Source of the DNA: Bacillota bacterium
Lineage (GTDB): Bacteria > Bacillota > Bacilli > Paenibacillales > Paenibacillaceae
Assembly: GCA_023386495.1 (NCBI GenBank)
Contig: JAEWJS010000169.1
Span: 1-46,386, forward strand
Reading direction: 5' to 3'
Length of the DNA stretch: 46,386 bases
The notes under the pieces were generated by a model. It saw only the letters and a program-made list of their open reading frames with translations, had not been told where the DNA came from and searched no databases. Shown here in pieces: positions 36,395 to 43,186 of the stretch (the first letter of the stretch is position 1; each line of letters opens with the position of its first letter). Both the position numbers and the translations under genes were made by a program.

Positions 36395-37368
36395 TCCCGC
36401 TCATCCGCCTTCAGCACCCGAATATCCGTGAAGTAACCGTCCATGTTAAGCGGCAGGTTCTTCCCCTCGAGCCATTCGATCATGAGCCGCACGCTCTCCC
36501 CGCCCATATCGGCAGGCGATTGCGCGATCAGCGCATCGATGTCGCCGCTCTTAAGCAGCGACAACGTGTCCGGACTGTCGTCGAACGAATAGATGTAGTA
36601 GTCCTCGACGCGGTAGCGTTTGCCAATTTCTTGAATGATGGCGCTTGCATGACTAGCCGTAACGGCAATGAACGCCTTCGCGCTCGGACGCTCGTTCATG
36701 ATCTGGTTCGTCACCTGTACCACGTTCTCCCTTGCGTCCCCAGATGCCACGATCCGCGTCTTGATCTCCTCGTAATTGTTCAATACCGCCAGAATGCCGT
36801 TCAATCGCGACCGTTGAAAATCCTCCTGCCGATCCGACACCATAAGAATGACTTCCCCCGCAAAGCCCATGTCCGACAGCAGCTGCCGCGCGATCATGCT
36901 GCCGGCCTCATAATGATCGGAGCCGACGTACGTGCGGCGCAGGCTCTCGCTTACAGGAACGTCGTTCGCCACGGTGATGACGGGAATGCCGCTCTTCGTC
37001 GCCTTCAGCTTGGTCAGGTTCGTGAATTCGTCGGTATCGAGGCCTTGCACGATTATGCCGTCCACCTTGGAAGCGATCGCGATCTCGATATTGTTCAGGA
37101 AGTCGCGCTCATTGCGCCCGAACGTCCCCCACGCCTCCAGGCTCGCCCCGAGCCGCTCCGCGGACTGGAACGCGCCTCGCTCCACCTCGGTCCAGAACGG
37201 GCTGTCCAGTTCCTGCGAGATGAGGACGATCCGATACGCATCCTCCGGGCTCTCGGATACGGCAGGCGCTGCCAGGTCGCTGGTGAACACCCGATATGCC
37301 GTTATGGCGGTGTAATACATCATGACGATGCTGCCGATGATCACCGACAGGATGAACAGCCTCCGCAT
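36391..37368 (-). CDS. Membrane-anchored sugar-binding sensor protein (XylFII type)
   Basis: 325 residues. One N-terminal membrane helix (LFILSVIIGSIVMMYYTAIT), no lipobox, then a periplasmic-binding fold: YRIVLISQELDSPFWTEVERGAFQSAERLG, IASKVDGIIVQGLDTDEF, SGIPVITVANDVP, TYVGSDHYEAGSMIARQL, FIAVTASHASAII, YYIYSFDDSPDTLSLLKSGDIDALIAQSP. It belongs to the ribose/xylose-binding family but is tied to a kinase gene, not a transporter gene. Clostridium beijerinckii has an XylFII-LytS-YesN three-component D-xylose sensor of this organisation; equivalence here is inferred from gene order and domains. SD GGAGGGG. Confidence 0.87.
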   Translation of the reverse strand: MRRLFILSVIIGSIVMMYYTAITAYRVFTSDLAAPAVSESPEDAYRIVLISQELDSPFWTEVERGAFQSAERLGASLEAWGTFGRNERDFLNNIEIAIASKVDGIIVQGLDTDEFTNLTKLKATKSGIPVITVANDVPVSESLRRTYVGSDHYEAGSMIARQLLSDMGFAGEVILMVSDRQEDFQRSRLNGILAVLNNYEEIKTRIVASGDARENVVQVTNQIMNERPSAKAFIAVTASHASAIIQEIGKRYRVEDYYIYSFDDSPDTLSLLKSGDIDALIAQSPADMGGESVRLMIEWLEGKNLPLNMDGYFTDIRVLKADERE

Positions 37369-37411
37369 CGAACCCCTCCTCTCTCAAGATGAACCTGCTT
37401 GAACCTTCCGC

Positions 37412-38317
37412 CTACGCCATTCGGTTCGTCAGGGCGCCCAGCTTCTCGATCTCGACCGTGACGCTGTCGCCCGGCTGCAGATAGACGCGCTTCTCCTTCG
37501 GCATGCCCAGCACGACGCCCTCCGGCGTCCCGGTCAGGATGACGTCCCCCGGCAGCAGCGTCATATGCCGCGAGATGTAGCTGACGATCTCGGCACAGCC
37601 GAAAATCATGTCCGACGTCCGCGACGACTGCCTGCGTTCCCCGTTGACGGTGCAGCTGATCGCCAGATCGTCCGGATCGCCGACCTCGTCAGCCGTCACC
37701 AAGTAAGGGCCGAGCGGGCAGAAGCCGTCGCACGTCTTGCCGAGCATCCACTGTGCCGTACGCAATTGGAGATCGCGTGCGGACAGGTCGTTGGCGCACG
37801 TGTAGCCGTACACATACTCGAGCGCATGCGCCTCGTCCACATCCTTGGCCGTCCGGCCGATGACGATCGCCAGCTCGGCTTCATAATCCACCTTATCCGA
37901 CACGCTCGCAGGAAGCTGCACATCGTTCCCGTGGCCCGTCAATGCATTGTTGAATTTATTGAACAGAATCGGATAGGCGGGAATGTCCGCCTTCGTCTCT
38001 TCCGCATGCTTGCGGTAATTCAATCCGACGCAGACGATCTTGCCCGGCTGCGTCACGCAAGGCGCGAACGCGAGCGCAGACTCGTCCTTCCATACGGCAC
38101 CGTCAACTGCATCATTCGCTGCGGCATCTTGCGCCAGCTGCCGAAGCCGTGCCGCCGCTTCCTTGCCACCTGCGATCGCTTCCATGACGCTTACGGGATA
38201 GGCTGCCGCACCTTGCGGCTGTATCGCCTTAAGCGCTTCCAGCACGTCCATGACGCCTTGCTCCGTCTTCACCGCAAACCTCGGCTCCCCTTGCTCGATG
38301 TATGTCAACAGCTTCAT
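37412..38317 (-). CDS. Fumarylacetoacetate hydrolase (FAH) family protein
   Basis: 301 residues. The C-terminal FAH fold (about 85-300) has KIVCVGLNYRKHAEE, the metal-ligand region KVDYEAELAIVIGR (E..E), GYTCANDLSARDLQ, GKTCDGFCPLGPYLV and GDVILTGTPEGVVLG. Family members include acylpyruvate hydrolases and 2-keto-3-deoxy sugar acid hydrolases. Only 43 nt separates it from the sensor gene downstream, so it seems co-transcribed with the xylose sensing operon. That position favours a sugar-acid substrate over an aromatic one, but this is inference. SD GGAGGAGG. Confidence 0.9.
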   Translation of the reverse strand: MKLLTYIEQGEPRFAVKTEQGVMDVLEALKAIQPQGAAAYPVSVMEAIAGGKEAAARLRQLAQDAAANDAVDGAVWKDESALAFAPCVTQPGKIVCVGLNYRKHAEETKADIPAYPILFNKFNNALTGHGNDVQLPASVSDKVDYEAELAIVIGRTAKDVDEAHALEYVYGYTCANDLSARDLQLRTAQWMLGKTCDGFCPLGPYLVTADEVGDPDDLAISCTVNGERRQSSRTSDMIFGCAEIVSYISRHMTLLPGDVILTGTPEGVVLGMPKEKRVYLQPGDSVTVEIEKLGALTNRMA

Positions 38318-38406
38318 CTTCTTGCCGCCTCCTCCATTTTTGCGTTCCGCTACTATGCATTCTTACCGAGATTACGTGTGCCGTCAATGGCTGGCTTGCG
38401 GTATCG

Positions 38407-39252
38407 CTACTCGTCGGCCGTCCGATATACGCTTCGATATTCGGACGGCGTCATTCCCTCGTGCGCCAGGAAGCGCTTATTGAAATAACTCACGCTCGGG
38501 TAACCGACTTCCATCGCGATCTCCCCGATGTTCGTATCCTTGCGCTCCAGCAGCCACTGCTTCGCAAGCTGCAGCCGGGCTCGCGTGACGAAGTCCATCG
38601 GCGACATGGCGACCTCCCGCCTGAATAACTTGCAGAAGTAATGGGGGCTGACGCCCGCCCGGTCGGCCCATTCCTGCAAGACAAAAGGCTTCCTCGCCTC
38701 CTTCTGCAGCAGCGGCAGCAGCTCCGCAATGCGATTCTCCGATCTTCCGGACCGCTGCGACGACAAGGGGACGGCCTGCTGCACGAACAAGGCGAGCACG
38801 GCATACATGCGGGTGGACAGCAGCGCCGGGCGCAGCATCGTATGCGTCTCCGCTTCGGCAAGCAGCGCAAGATGCGCCTCCTCCCATTCGGCCGGCTGCC
38901 GCAGCGACCATAGCCGATGCTGATGCAAGCCCCGTTCAAGCATGTAATCGTGCAGCGCATGCCCGTAGAAGTGCACCCATCGGACATCCCAAGGCTCGCT
39001 GCCGCTGCTGTAATAACGCTGCTCCTGCAGCGGACAATACAGCACGGCCTGGCCGCGCTGAAGCTCATGCGCGATGCCGTCAATCTCCACGTATCCTTTG
39101 CCGGAGGCTACGTAATGAATGTTGAAATTGTTAAGCGAGCCGGCCTCGCGCGTGACCGAGTGTCCGGGATAATCGGTATACCGGCCGATCGACTCGGGGA
39201 AACAGAAATAGGGCATGTCCGGCACCGTAAGCAGATGAACTTGACGCTCCAT
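38407..39252 (-). CDS. AraC-family regulator
   Basis: 281 residues from the ATG at 39252 (AGGAGG 6 nt upstream; ATGs at 39267 and 39294 lie in or before that site). N-terminal cupin-like effector domain (about 10-120; FNIHYVASGKGYVEIDG, GQAVLYCPLQEQRYY) and C-terminal AraC pair (about 180-281; WADRAGVSPHYFCKLFRREVAMSPMDFV; signature IAMEVGYPSVSYFNKRFLAHEGMTPSEYR). Divergent from the aldo/keto reductase gene; the shared intergenic region carries repeated GACAATAT-like words that may be its sites. Confidence 0.92.
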   Translation of the reverse strand: MERQVHLLTVPDMPYFCFPESIGRYTDYPGHSVTREAGSLNNFNIHYVASGKGYVEIDGIAHELQRGQAVLYCPLQEQRYYSSGSEPWDVRWVHFYGHALHDYMLERGLHQHRLWSLRQPAEWEEAHLALLAEAETHTMLRPALLSTRMYAVLALFVQQAVPLSSQRSGRSENRIAELLPLLQKEARKPFVLQEWADRAGVSPHYFCKLFRREVAMSPMDFVTRARLQLAKQWLLERKDTNIGEIAMEVGYPSVSYFNKRFLAHEGMTPSEYRSVYRTADE

Positions 39253-39268
39253 TCCTCCCCTCCTCATA

Positions 39269-39342
39269 GACAATATTGTTTCAATGGATTGCAATATGTT
39301 GTCATTTTAATAATATTCTCCAGGACTTATAATGACAATATC
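39269..39342. promoter_or_regulatory. Divergent promoter region with three GACAAyAT-type repeats
   Basis: GACAATATTG (39269-39278), its inverted partner GCAATATGTTGTC (39291-39303) and GACAATATC (39334-39342) lie between the AraC-type and aldo/keto reductase genes. On the plus strand TATAAT (39328-39333) is a likely -10 for the reductase. The repeats are candidate binding sites of the AraC-type regulator; this is inference. Confidence 0.4.
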
Positions 39343-39386
39343 ATATTAATCAATTCCATAAGAAGCTCTGGAGGTGGCATAGTACC

Positions 39387-40319
39387 ATGTCAACCATCGC
39401 AATTCCCGGCGTAAGCAGCCGCATCTCCCGCCTGATCAAGGGGACGGATTATTTCACGCATGAGACGTATGAGAAAGCCGCGGCCAACATGGATGCATTC
39501 CTGGCCATCGGCGGGAACGCGGTCGATACCGCGCATATTTACTGCGGCGGGCAGAGCGAGGAAGTATTGGGCAGGTATATGGAGGAGAGAGGCAACCGCG
39601 ATCGGATCGTCATCCTGACCAAAGGCGCACACCACGATCATAACGGCCCGCGCGTGAACAAGGCAGCAATCGAGCGCGATCTGATGGAGAGCCTGGAGCG
39701 TCTGCGGACGGACTACGTGGAATTGTATGCGCTTCATCGCGATGACCCGGACACGCCTGTCGGCCACATTATCGAGGCGTTGAACGCGCATATCGAGGCA
39801 GGCCGAATCGGCGCGATCGGCGGCTCCAACTGGACTTGGCAGCGGCTGCAGGAGGCGAACGATTATGCTGCGGCGAACGGGCTGGTCGGGTTCACGTTCA
39901 GCAGCCCGAACCTGAGCCTCGCTAAGGCGAACGAGCCGTTCTGGGCCGGCTGCGTATCTGCAGATAGCGAGACGCTTGCCTGGCATGAAGCGAACCAATT
40001 CCCGCTGCTGTCTTGGTCTTCCCAAGCGCGAGGCTTCTTCACGGGACGGTTCACGCCGGAGGTGCGGGACAATGCCGACCTCGTGCGCGTGTTCTACAGC
40101 GACGACAACTGGGAGCGTCTGCGGCGGGCACAGGAGCTGGGCAAGCAGAAGGGCGTGACAGCGATTCAGATCGCGCTCGCTTACGTGCTGAACCAGCCGT
40201 TCCCGGCCTGCGCCCTAATCGGCGCGCAGAACGGTGCAGAGCTGGCCTCATGCGACGAGGGCTCCAGGATCGTGCTGACGCGCGAGGAGATGGACTGGCT
40301 GGATCTGGTCGTTCATTGA
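39387..40319 (+). CDS. Aldo/keto reductase family oxidoreductase
   Basis: 310 residues. The catalytic tetrad of the AKR TIM barrel is visible: D47 and Y52 in VDTAHIY, K79 in VILTKGAH, H117 in LYALHRDD. Also typical are LERLRTDYVELYALHRDD, the RIGAIGGSNWTWQRL segment and IQIALAYVLNQPF near the end. It reduces sugar or aldehyde carbonyls with NADPH. It is divergent from an AraC regulator, suggesting inducible use on a sugar derivative, and is followed by a terminator. Substrate unknown. Confidence 0.92.
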   Translation: MSTIAIPGVSSRISRLIKGTDYFTHETYEKAAANMDAFLAIGGNAVDTAHIYCGGQSEEVLGRYMEERGNRDRIVILTKGAHHDHNGPRVNKAAIERDLMESLERLRTDYVELYALHRDDPDTPVGHIIEALNAHIEAGRIGAIGGSNWTWQRLQEANDYAAANGLVGFTFSSPNLSLAKANEPFWAGCVSADSETLAWHEANQFPLLSWSSQARGFFTGRFTPEVRDNADLVRVFYSDDNWERLRRAQELGKQKGVTAIQIALAYVLNQPFPACALIGAQNGAELASCDEGSRIVLTREEMDWLDLVVH

Positions 40320-40365
40320 GGCGTGAAACAGACCAATCGAATATTGCATTTCCTCTTCTAGCATG

Positions 40366-40401
40366 CAACAAGCTGACACCGCATACGGGGTCAGCTTGTT
40401 T
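40366..40401 (+). terminator. Terminator after the aldo/keto reductase gene
   Basis: ACAAGCTGACACC (40368-40380) pairs with GGGGTCAGCTTGT (40387-40399) with one mismatch and a 6-nt loop, followed by T-rich sequence. It lies between two convergent genes. Confidence 0.75.
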
Positions 40402-40417
40402 GTTGTTGATTGTATGC

Positions 40418-41017
40418 TTAGTTAAGCTTGAGCGGCTGCCGGAACCCGCCTTCGAACAACGATTCCTCGATCGCTCTGCGCGGCGACGGCTGTTCCCGCT
40501 CCTGGAGCGCTTCCGGCAGTTGCTCCTTCTCTCCCCGATAACCAAGGGCGACTAGCGCTTGAAGCTCGTAACCCTCAGGGATTTGCAACACCTCGCGCGC
40601 TTTGTCGAAATCGAAGCCTGTCATCGCATGCGTCGACAGCCCTTTCCGCGTCGCTTCCAGCGCCATTAACCCCCAGCTCGACCCTGTGTCGAACGCATGG
40701 CTCCGGCTGACTCCCCGCTCCGTAACGGCTTGGGAGACGATCATGATCAAGACCGGTGCCGACTTGCACCAGACCAGATTGAATTCCGAAATGAAGGAAT
40801 AGAATTTCAGACGATCCTCTTCGCTTCTCGCGATGATGAACCGCCACGGCTGATCGTTGAATGCCGACGGTGCCCACCGTGCCGCCTCCATAACAGCAAG
40901 CAAATCCCGATCCTCGACCGGCTTGCTCGAGAACGAGCGCGGCGACCATCGATTCGTATTGACCGGGTCGATGTCGTACGCTGCCTGCCTGTTATTCTCT
41001 CCGATTGTTTGTTGCAT
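40418..41017 (-). CDS. Nitroreductase family protein
   Basis: 199 residues with the FMN-dependent nitroreductase pattern: NRWSPRSFSSKPVEDRDLLAV, EAARWAPSAFNDQPWRFIIAR (FMN-binding loop), DTGSSWGLMALEATRKGLSTHAM, and VALGYRGE near the end. Cytosolic dimeric flavoprotein using NAD(P)H. Good SD (GGAGGG) before the ATG. Single gene; substrate unknown. Confidence 0.9.
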   Translation of the reverse strand: MQQTIGENNRQAAYDIDPVNTNRWSPRSFSSKPVEDRDLLAVMEAARWAPSAFNDQPWRFIIARSEEDRLKFYSFISEFNLVWCKSAPVLIMIVSQAVTERGVSRSHAFDTGSSWGLMALEATRKGLSTHAMTGFDFDKAREVLQIPEGYELQALVALGYRGEKEQLPEALQEREQPSPRRAIEESLFEGGFRQPLKLN

Positions 41018-41131
41018 TTGCGCGTTCCCTCCAACCTGTCTGAACTGTCATTCCAGAACTAGTGTATCCCACTAACGATTGCATCACAAATCGATTGGTT
41101 AGCGGAGCAAGGGCGCACTACTGTCAGATGC

Positions 41132-41158
41132 AAAAAATCCCTTGCGCCGCAAGGGATT
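41132..41158 (-). terminator. Rho-independent terminator of the Glu-Lys-Leu tRNA unit
   Basis: On the minus strand AATCCCTTGC and GCAAGGGATT form a 10-bp stem with a tiny loop, followed by TTTTTT (41132-41137 on the plus strand as A-run). It lies 16 nt after the tRNA-Leu CCA end. Confidence 0.88.
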
Positions 41159-41173
41159 GTCGTTGATAAGATA

Positions 41174-41259
41174 TGGTGCGGTAGAGAGGACTCGAACCTC
41201 CACGGGCGTACGCCCACTACCCCCTCAAGATAGCGTGTCTGCCATTCCACCACTACCGC
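41174..41259 (-). tRNA. tRNA-Leu (anticodon GAG)
   Basis: Minus-strand 86-nt class II tRNA with encoded CCA. Acceptor stem GCGGTAG/CTACCGC, discriminator A, long variable arm, anticodon stem CTATC/GGTAG around loop TTGAGGG, and GGTTCGAGTCC T-arm. Confidence 0.95.
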
Positions 41260-41314
41260 ACATTTGAAATTGGATTCCGTATCGCATCGCCGACTGCTTC
41301 GAGGGAGGAAACAG

Positions 41315-41390
41315 TGGTGAGCCATGAAGGACTCGAACCTTCGACACCCTGATTAAAAGTCAGGTGCTCTACCAACTGAGCTAATGGCTC
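41315..41390 (-). tRNA. tRNA-Lys (anticodon TTT)
   Basis: Minus-strand 76-nt tRNA with encoded CCA. Acceptor stem GAGCCAT/ATGGCTC, anticodon loop CTTTTAA, T-arm GGTTCGAGTCC. Confidence 0.97.
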
Positions 41391-41408
41391 TTGCATGATA
41401 AGGAATAA

Positions 41409-41483
41409 TGGTGACCCGTAGGGGATTCGAACCCCTGTTACCTCCGTGAAAGGGAGGTGTCTTAACCCCTTGACCAACGGGCC
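41409..41483 (-). tRNA. tRNA-Glu (anticodon TTC)
   Basis: Minus-strand 75-nt tRNA with encoded CCA. Acceptor stem GGCCCGT/ACGGGTC with one G:T pair, anticodon loop CTTTCAC, T-arm GGTTCGAATCC. Confidence 0.97.
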
Positions 41484-41528
41484 CCGCCTGATAAGTGCAT
41501 CGTCGTCACCGGAGCGACAACATGAATC

Positions 41529-41557
41529 ATTATACCGAAATGCTCGTCTCTGTGCAA
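41529..41557 (-). promoter_or_regulatory. Promoter of the Glu-Lys-Leu tRNA unit
   Basis: On the minus strand TTGCAC (41552-41557), exactly 17 nt, and TATAAT (41529-41534) form a near-consensus SigA promoter about 45 nt upstream of tRNA-Glu. Confidence 0.8.
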
Positions 41558-41609
41558 CATCTTTTTTTATTGTTCCGACGATTGCTGCGATATATGCCTC
41601 GATCGGGCA

Positions 41610-41637
41610 AATAAAAAAGACCGACTCAACGGCCTTC
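41610..41637 (-). terminator. Terminator between tRNA-Ser and tRNA-Glu
   Basis: On the minus strand AAGGCCG, a 6-nt loop and CGGTCTT (one G:T pair) are followed by TTTTATT. It ends the Asn-Ser transcript, so the five tRNAs form two units. Confidence 0.75.
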
Positions 41638-41664
41638 CGTTGTCTTGCCTTGCCATAATAAGAA

Positions 41665-41755
41665 TGGCGGAGAAGGAGGGATTCGAACCCTCGCACCGCT
41701 TACGCAGTCTAACCCCTTAGCAGAGGGTCCCCTTGAGCCACTTGGGTACTTCTCC
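41665..41755 (-). tRNA. tRNA-Ser (anticodon GCT)
   Basis: Minus-strand 91-nt class II tRNA with encoded CCA. Acceptor stem GGAGAAG/CTTCTCC, discriminator G, anticodon loop CTGCTAA, long variable arm, T-arm GGTTCGAATCC. Confidence 0.95.
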
Positions 41756-41762
41756 AAGAGAA

Positions 41763-41838
41763 TGGCTCCCCGAACAGGACTCGAACCTGTGACAACTCGA
41801 TTAACAGTCGAGTGCTCTACCAACTGAGCTATCAGGGA
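41763..41838 (-). tRNA. tRNA-Asn (anticodon GTT)
   Basis: Minus-strand 76-nt tRNA with encoded CCA. Acceptor stem TCCCTGA/TCGGGGA with one T:G pair, discriminator G, anticodon loop CTGTTAA, T-arm GGTTCGAGTCC. It follows the sprT-like gene by 53 nt on the same strand with no clear own promoter, so it may be co-transcribed. Confidence 0.96.
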
Positions 41839-41891
41839 ACGTTAGTGCCGCTCATGTGAAGCTTTCGTGTGAAGCGACAAGAACTAATTTA

Positions 41892-42371
41892 TCACGATTC
41901 GTTTTTGAAGTCAAGCATGTACAGCAGTAATTTTCCGCCACATTTTCCGCACGCGTATTTTCCGGGATCCATGCGCCTTTTGCGCTTGTATTCAATCCCG
42001 CAGACGGTGCATTTCAGCATGTATTTATGCGGCATCACCTTGCGTGCCGCTCGATCCGGCAGCGACTTGCAGAACCGGCTCCCCCCTACCTTAGCCAGCA
42101 GCTGTTTAAAATCTGCGTCGCGGTGTTGATAGCCTCGCTTCATGATATGAAGGTGATAATGGCACAGCTCATGCTTAATGATTTTCTCCGTCTCCTCCTC
42201 GCCGAACGTTTCCAGCTGACGGGGACTGATCTCGATATTGTGGCTTTTCATGAAATACCGCCCGCCCGTCGATCGCAGCCTGCGGTTGAACGTGGCTTGA
42301 TGACGGAACGGCAGCCCGAAGCTGTCCAGCGATATGCGCTCTACCCACGCTTGAAGCTGGCGGTCATCCAT
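41892..42371 (-). CDS. SprT-family zinc metalloprotease-like protein
   Basis: 159 residues. The zinc site HELCHYHLH is in the middle, preceded by EISPRQLETFGEEETEKII as in SprT proteins, and a C-terminal zinc ribbon has CTVC and CGKC pairs. SprT/Spartan-like proteins are linked to DNA-protein crosslink handling, but the bacterial function is not settled. Its place beside tRNA-Asn/Ser and near tex resembles the Bacillus subtilis ydcI-ydcK-trnS order. SD GGGAGA before the ATG. Confidence 0.92.
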   Translation of the reverse strand: MDDRQLQAWVERISLDSFGLPFRHQATFNRRLRSTGGRYFMKSHNIEISPRQLETFGEEETEKIIKHELCHYHLHIMKRGYQHRDADFKQLLAKVGGSRFCKSLPDRAARKVMPHKYMLKCTVCGIEYKRKRRMDPGKYACGKCGGKLLLYMLDFKNES

Positions 42372-42516
42372 CGCTATGGTCTCCCAATCGCAGCGTTATT
42401 AACAAATCCTTCACCCTTCGCGCACTTCTGATACTTGAATTTATAAAGCTTCTTGCGCTACACTGTCAAGTAGGTTTGGACATGGACGCAGTAGATGAGG
42501 GGAGAACGACAAGCGG

Positions 42517-42870
42517 ATGCCGAAGATGCGCTATATCGTAATGCAAGGACGGGAAGGGCTGTCTTTCGTCGAGATGCCTGCCTCGCACGCCTATCAATTG
42601 AGCGCGCTTAACCTGCGCCTCCATAAGGAAATCGACAAATTAACGGCAGACAACGTGCCGCACCTGCCCTGGGCGGTAGCGGAATGTGCGGACCTCGAGC
42701 TGCACGATGTCTCGCTTCCGGTGACGGGCGGCCTCGACTATATGAACGAGCTCGAGCAGCAGTTCGCGGCCGTTCAAGAGCAAGCGTACCCGCTGATCTC
42801 GCTTCTGACCGAGATCCGAGCGCTGCAAGCGCAGCTGGAGCAGTGGTACGAAGAAGAATACGACGCCTAA
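42517..42870 (+). CDS. Hypothetical protein
   Basis: 117 residues, start MPKMRYIVMQGREGLSFVEM, end LEQWYEEEYDA. I do not recognise a family. It is acidic and mostly helical, with a likely coiled-coil at about 75-112 (NELEQQFAAVQEQAYPLISL followed by TEIRALQAQLEQW). No signal or membrane segment. An ATG at 42526 is an alternative start. An AGGGGAG ribosome site precedes it at slightly long spacing. It lies between sprT and cmpA, outside the usual B. subtilis gene set there, so it may be specific to this lineage. Confidence 0.65.
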   Translation: MPKMRYIVMQGREGLSFVEMPASHAYQLSALNLRLHKEIDKLTADNVPHLPWAVAECADLELHDVSLPVTGGLDYMNELEQQFAAVQEQAYPLISLLTEIRALQAQLEQWYEEEYDA

Positions 42871-42959
42871 GGATCGCGGCTTAGATAGGACCTGCACGGA
42901 CATTCGCCCTTCGCCATATGCTGATAATAACTTAGCTTAGCATTTCCGGAGGAGGCCGA

Positions 42960-43112
42960 ATGAACATGCCGCAGTGGCTCTGCAACCAGTTGATGCGGGC
43001 ATTCCAGAAAAAAGACCGCCGGCAAATTCGACTATTGAACGATTGCTGGTTCTTCTATCGCACGAAGCCCAATGCGTCGCAGGAGGAGCAATCCGTCAGC
43101 ACGCTGCCTTAA
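42960..43112 (+). CDS. cmpA: Cortex morphogenetic protein CmpA-like small protein
   Basis: 50 residues starting MNMPQWLCNQLMRAF, with QKKDRRQIRLLNDCWFFYRTK. This strongly matches the small CmpA of Bacillus subtilis (about 37 residues, MPNWL..., KDNYQIKLLNQCWYFYRKK). CmpA acts in the mother cell with SpoIVA during spore coat and cortex assembly by promoting removal of faulty forespores. Here the C-terminus is about 13 residues longer (NASQEEQSVSTLP). GGAGGAGG lies 4 nt before the ATG at 42960 and 10 nt before the ATG at 42966, so either may be used. It supports an endospore-forming organism. Confidence 0.88.
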   Translation: MNMPQWLCNQLMRAFQKKDRRQIRLLNDCWFFYRTKPNASQEEQSVSTLP

Positions 43113-43131
43113 TGGTTAAGCAGCATGAAGC

Positions 43132-43174
43132 AAGAGGCTTATCCTGCGCCAAGCGCTTAGGATAAGCCTCTTTT
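43132..43174 (+). terminator. Strong stem-loop terminator between cmpA and tex
   Basis: AAGAGGCTTATCCT (43132-43145) pairs with AGGATAAGCCTCTT (43159-43172), extended inside by GCGC/GCGC with a 3-nt loop and a TT bulge, followed by TTTTC on the plus strand. It lies between convergent genes and may serve both. Confidence 0.85.
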
Positions 43175-43186
43175 CGTGCTGTGCTG

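Noticed and set aside
35093..36436. 447-codon plus-strand open frame antisense to the LytS-type kinase
   Set aside because: Leu/Arg/Gln-rich low-information translation, no start signals; antisense shadow.
41174..41838. Integrated element at the tRNA cluster
   Set aside because: No integrase gene, no duplicated tRNA 3' end, and flanking genes are conserved core genes.
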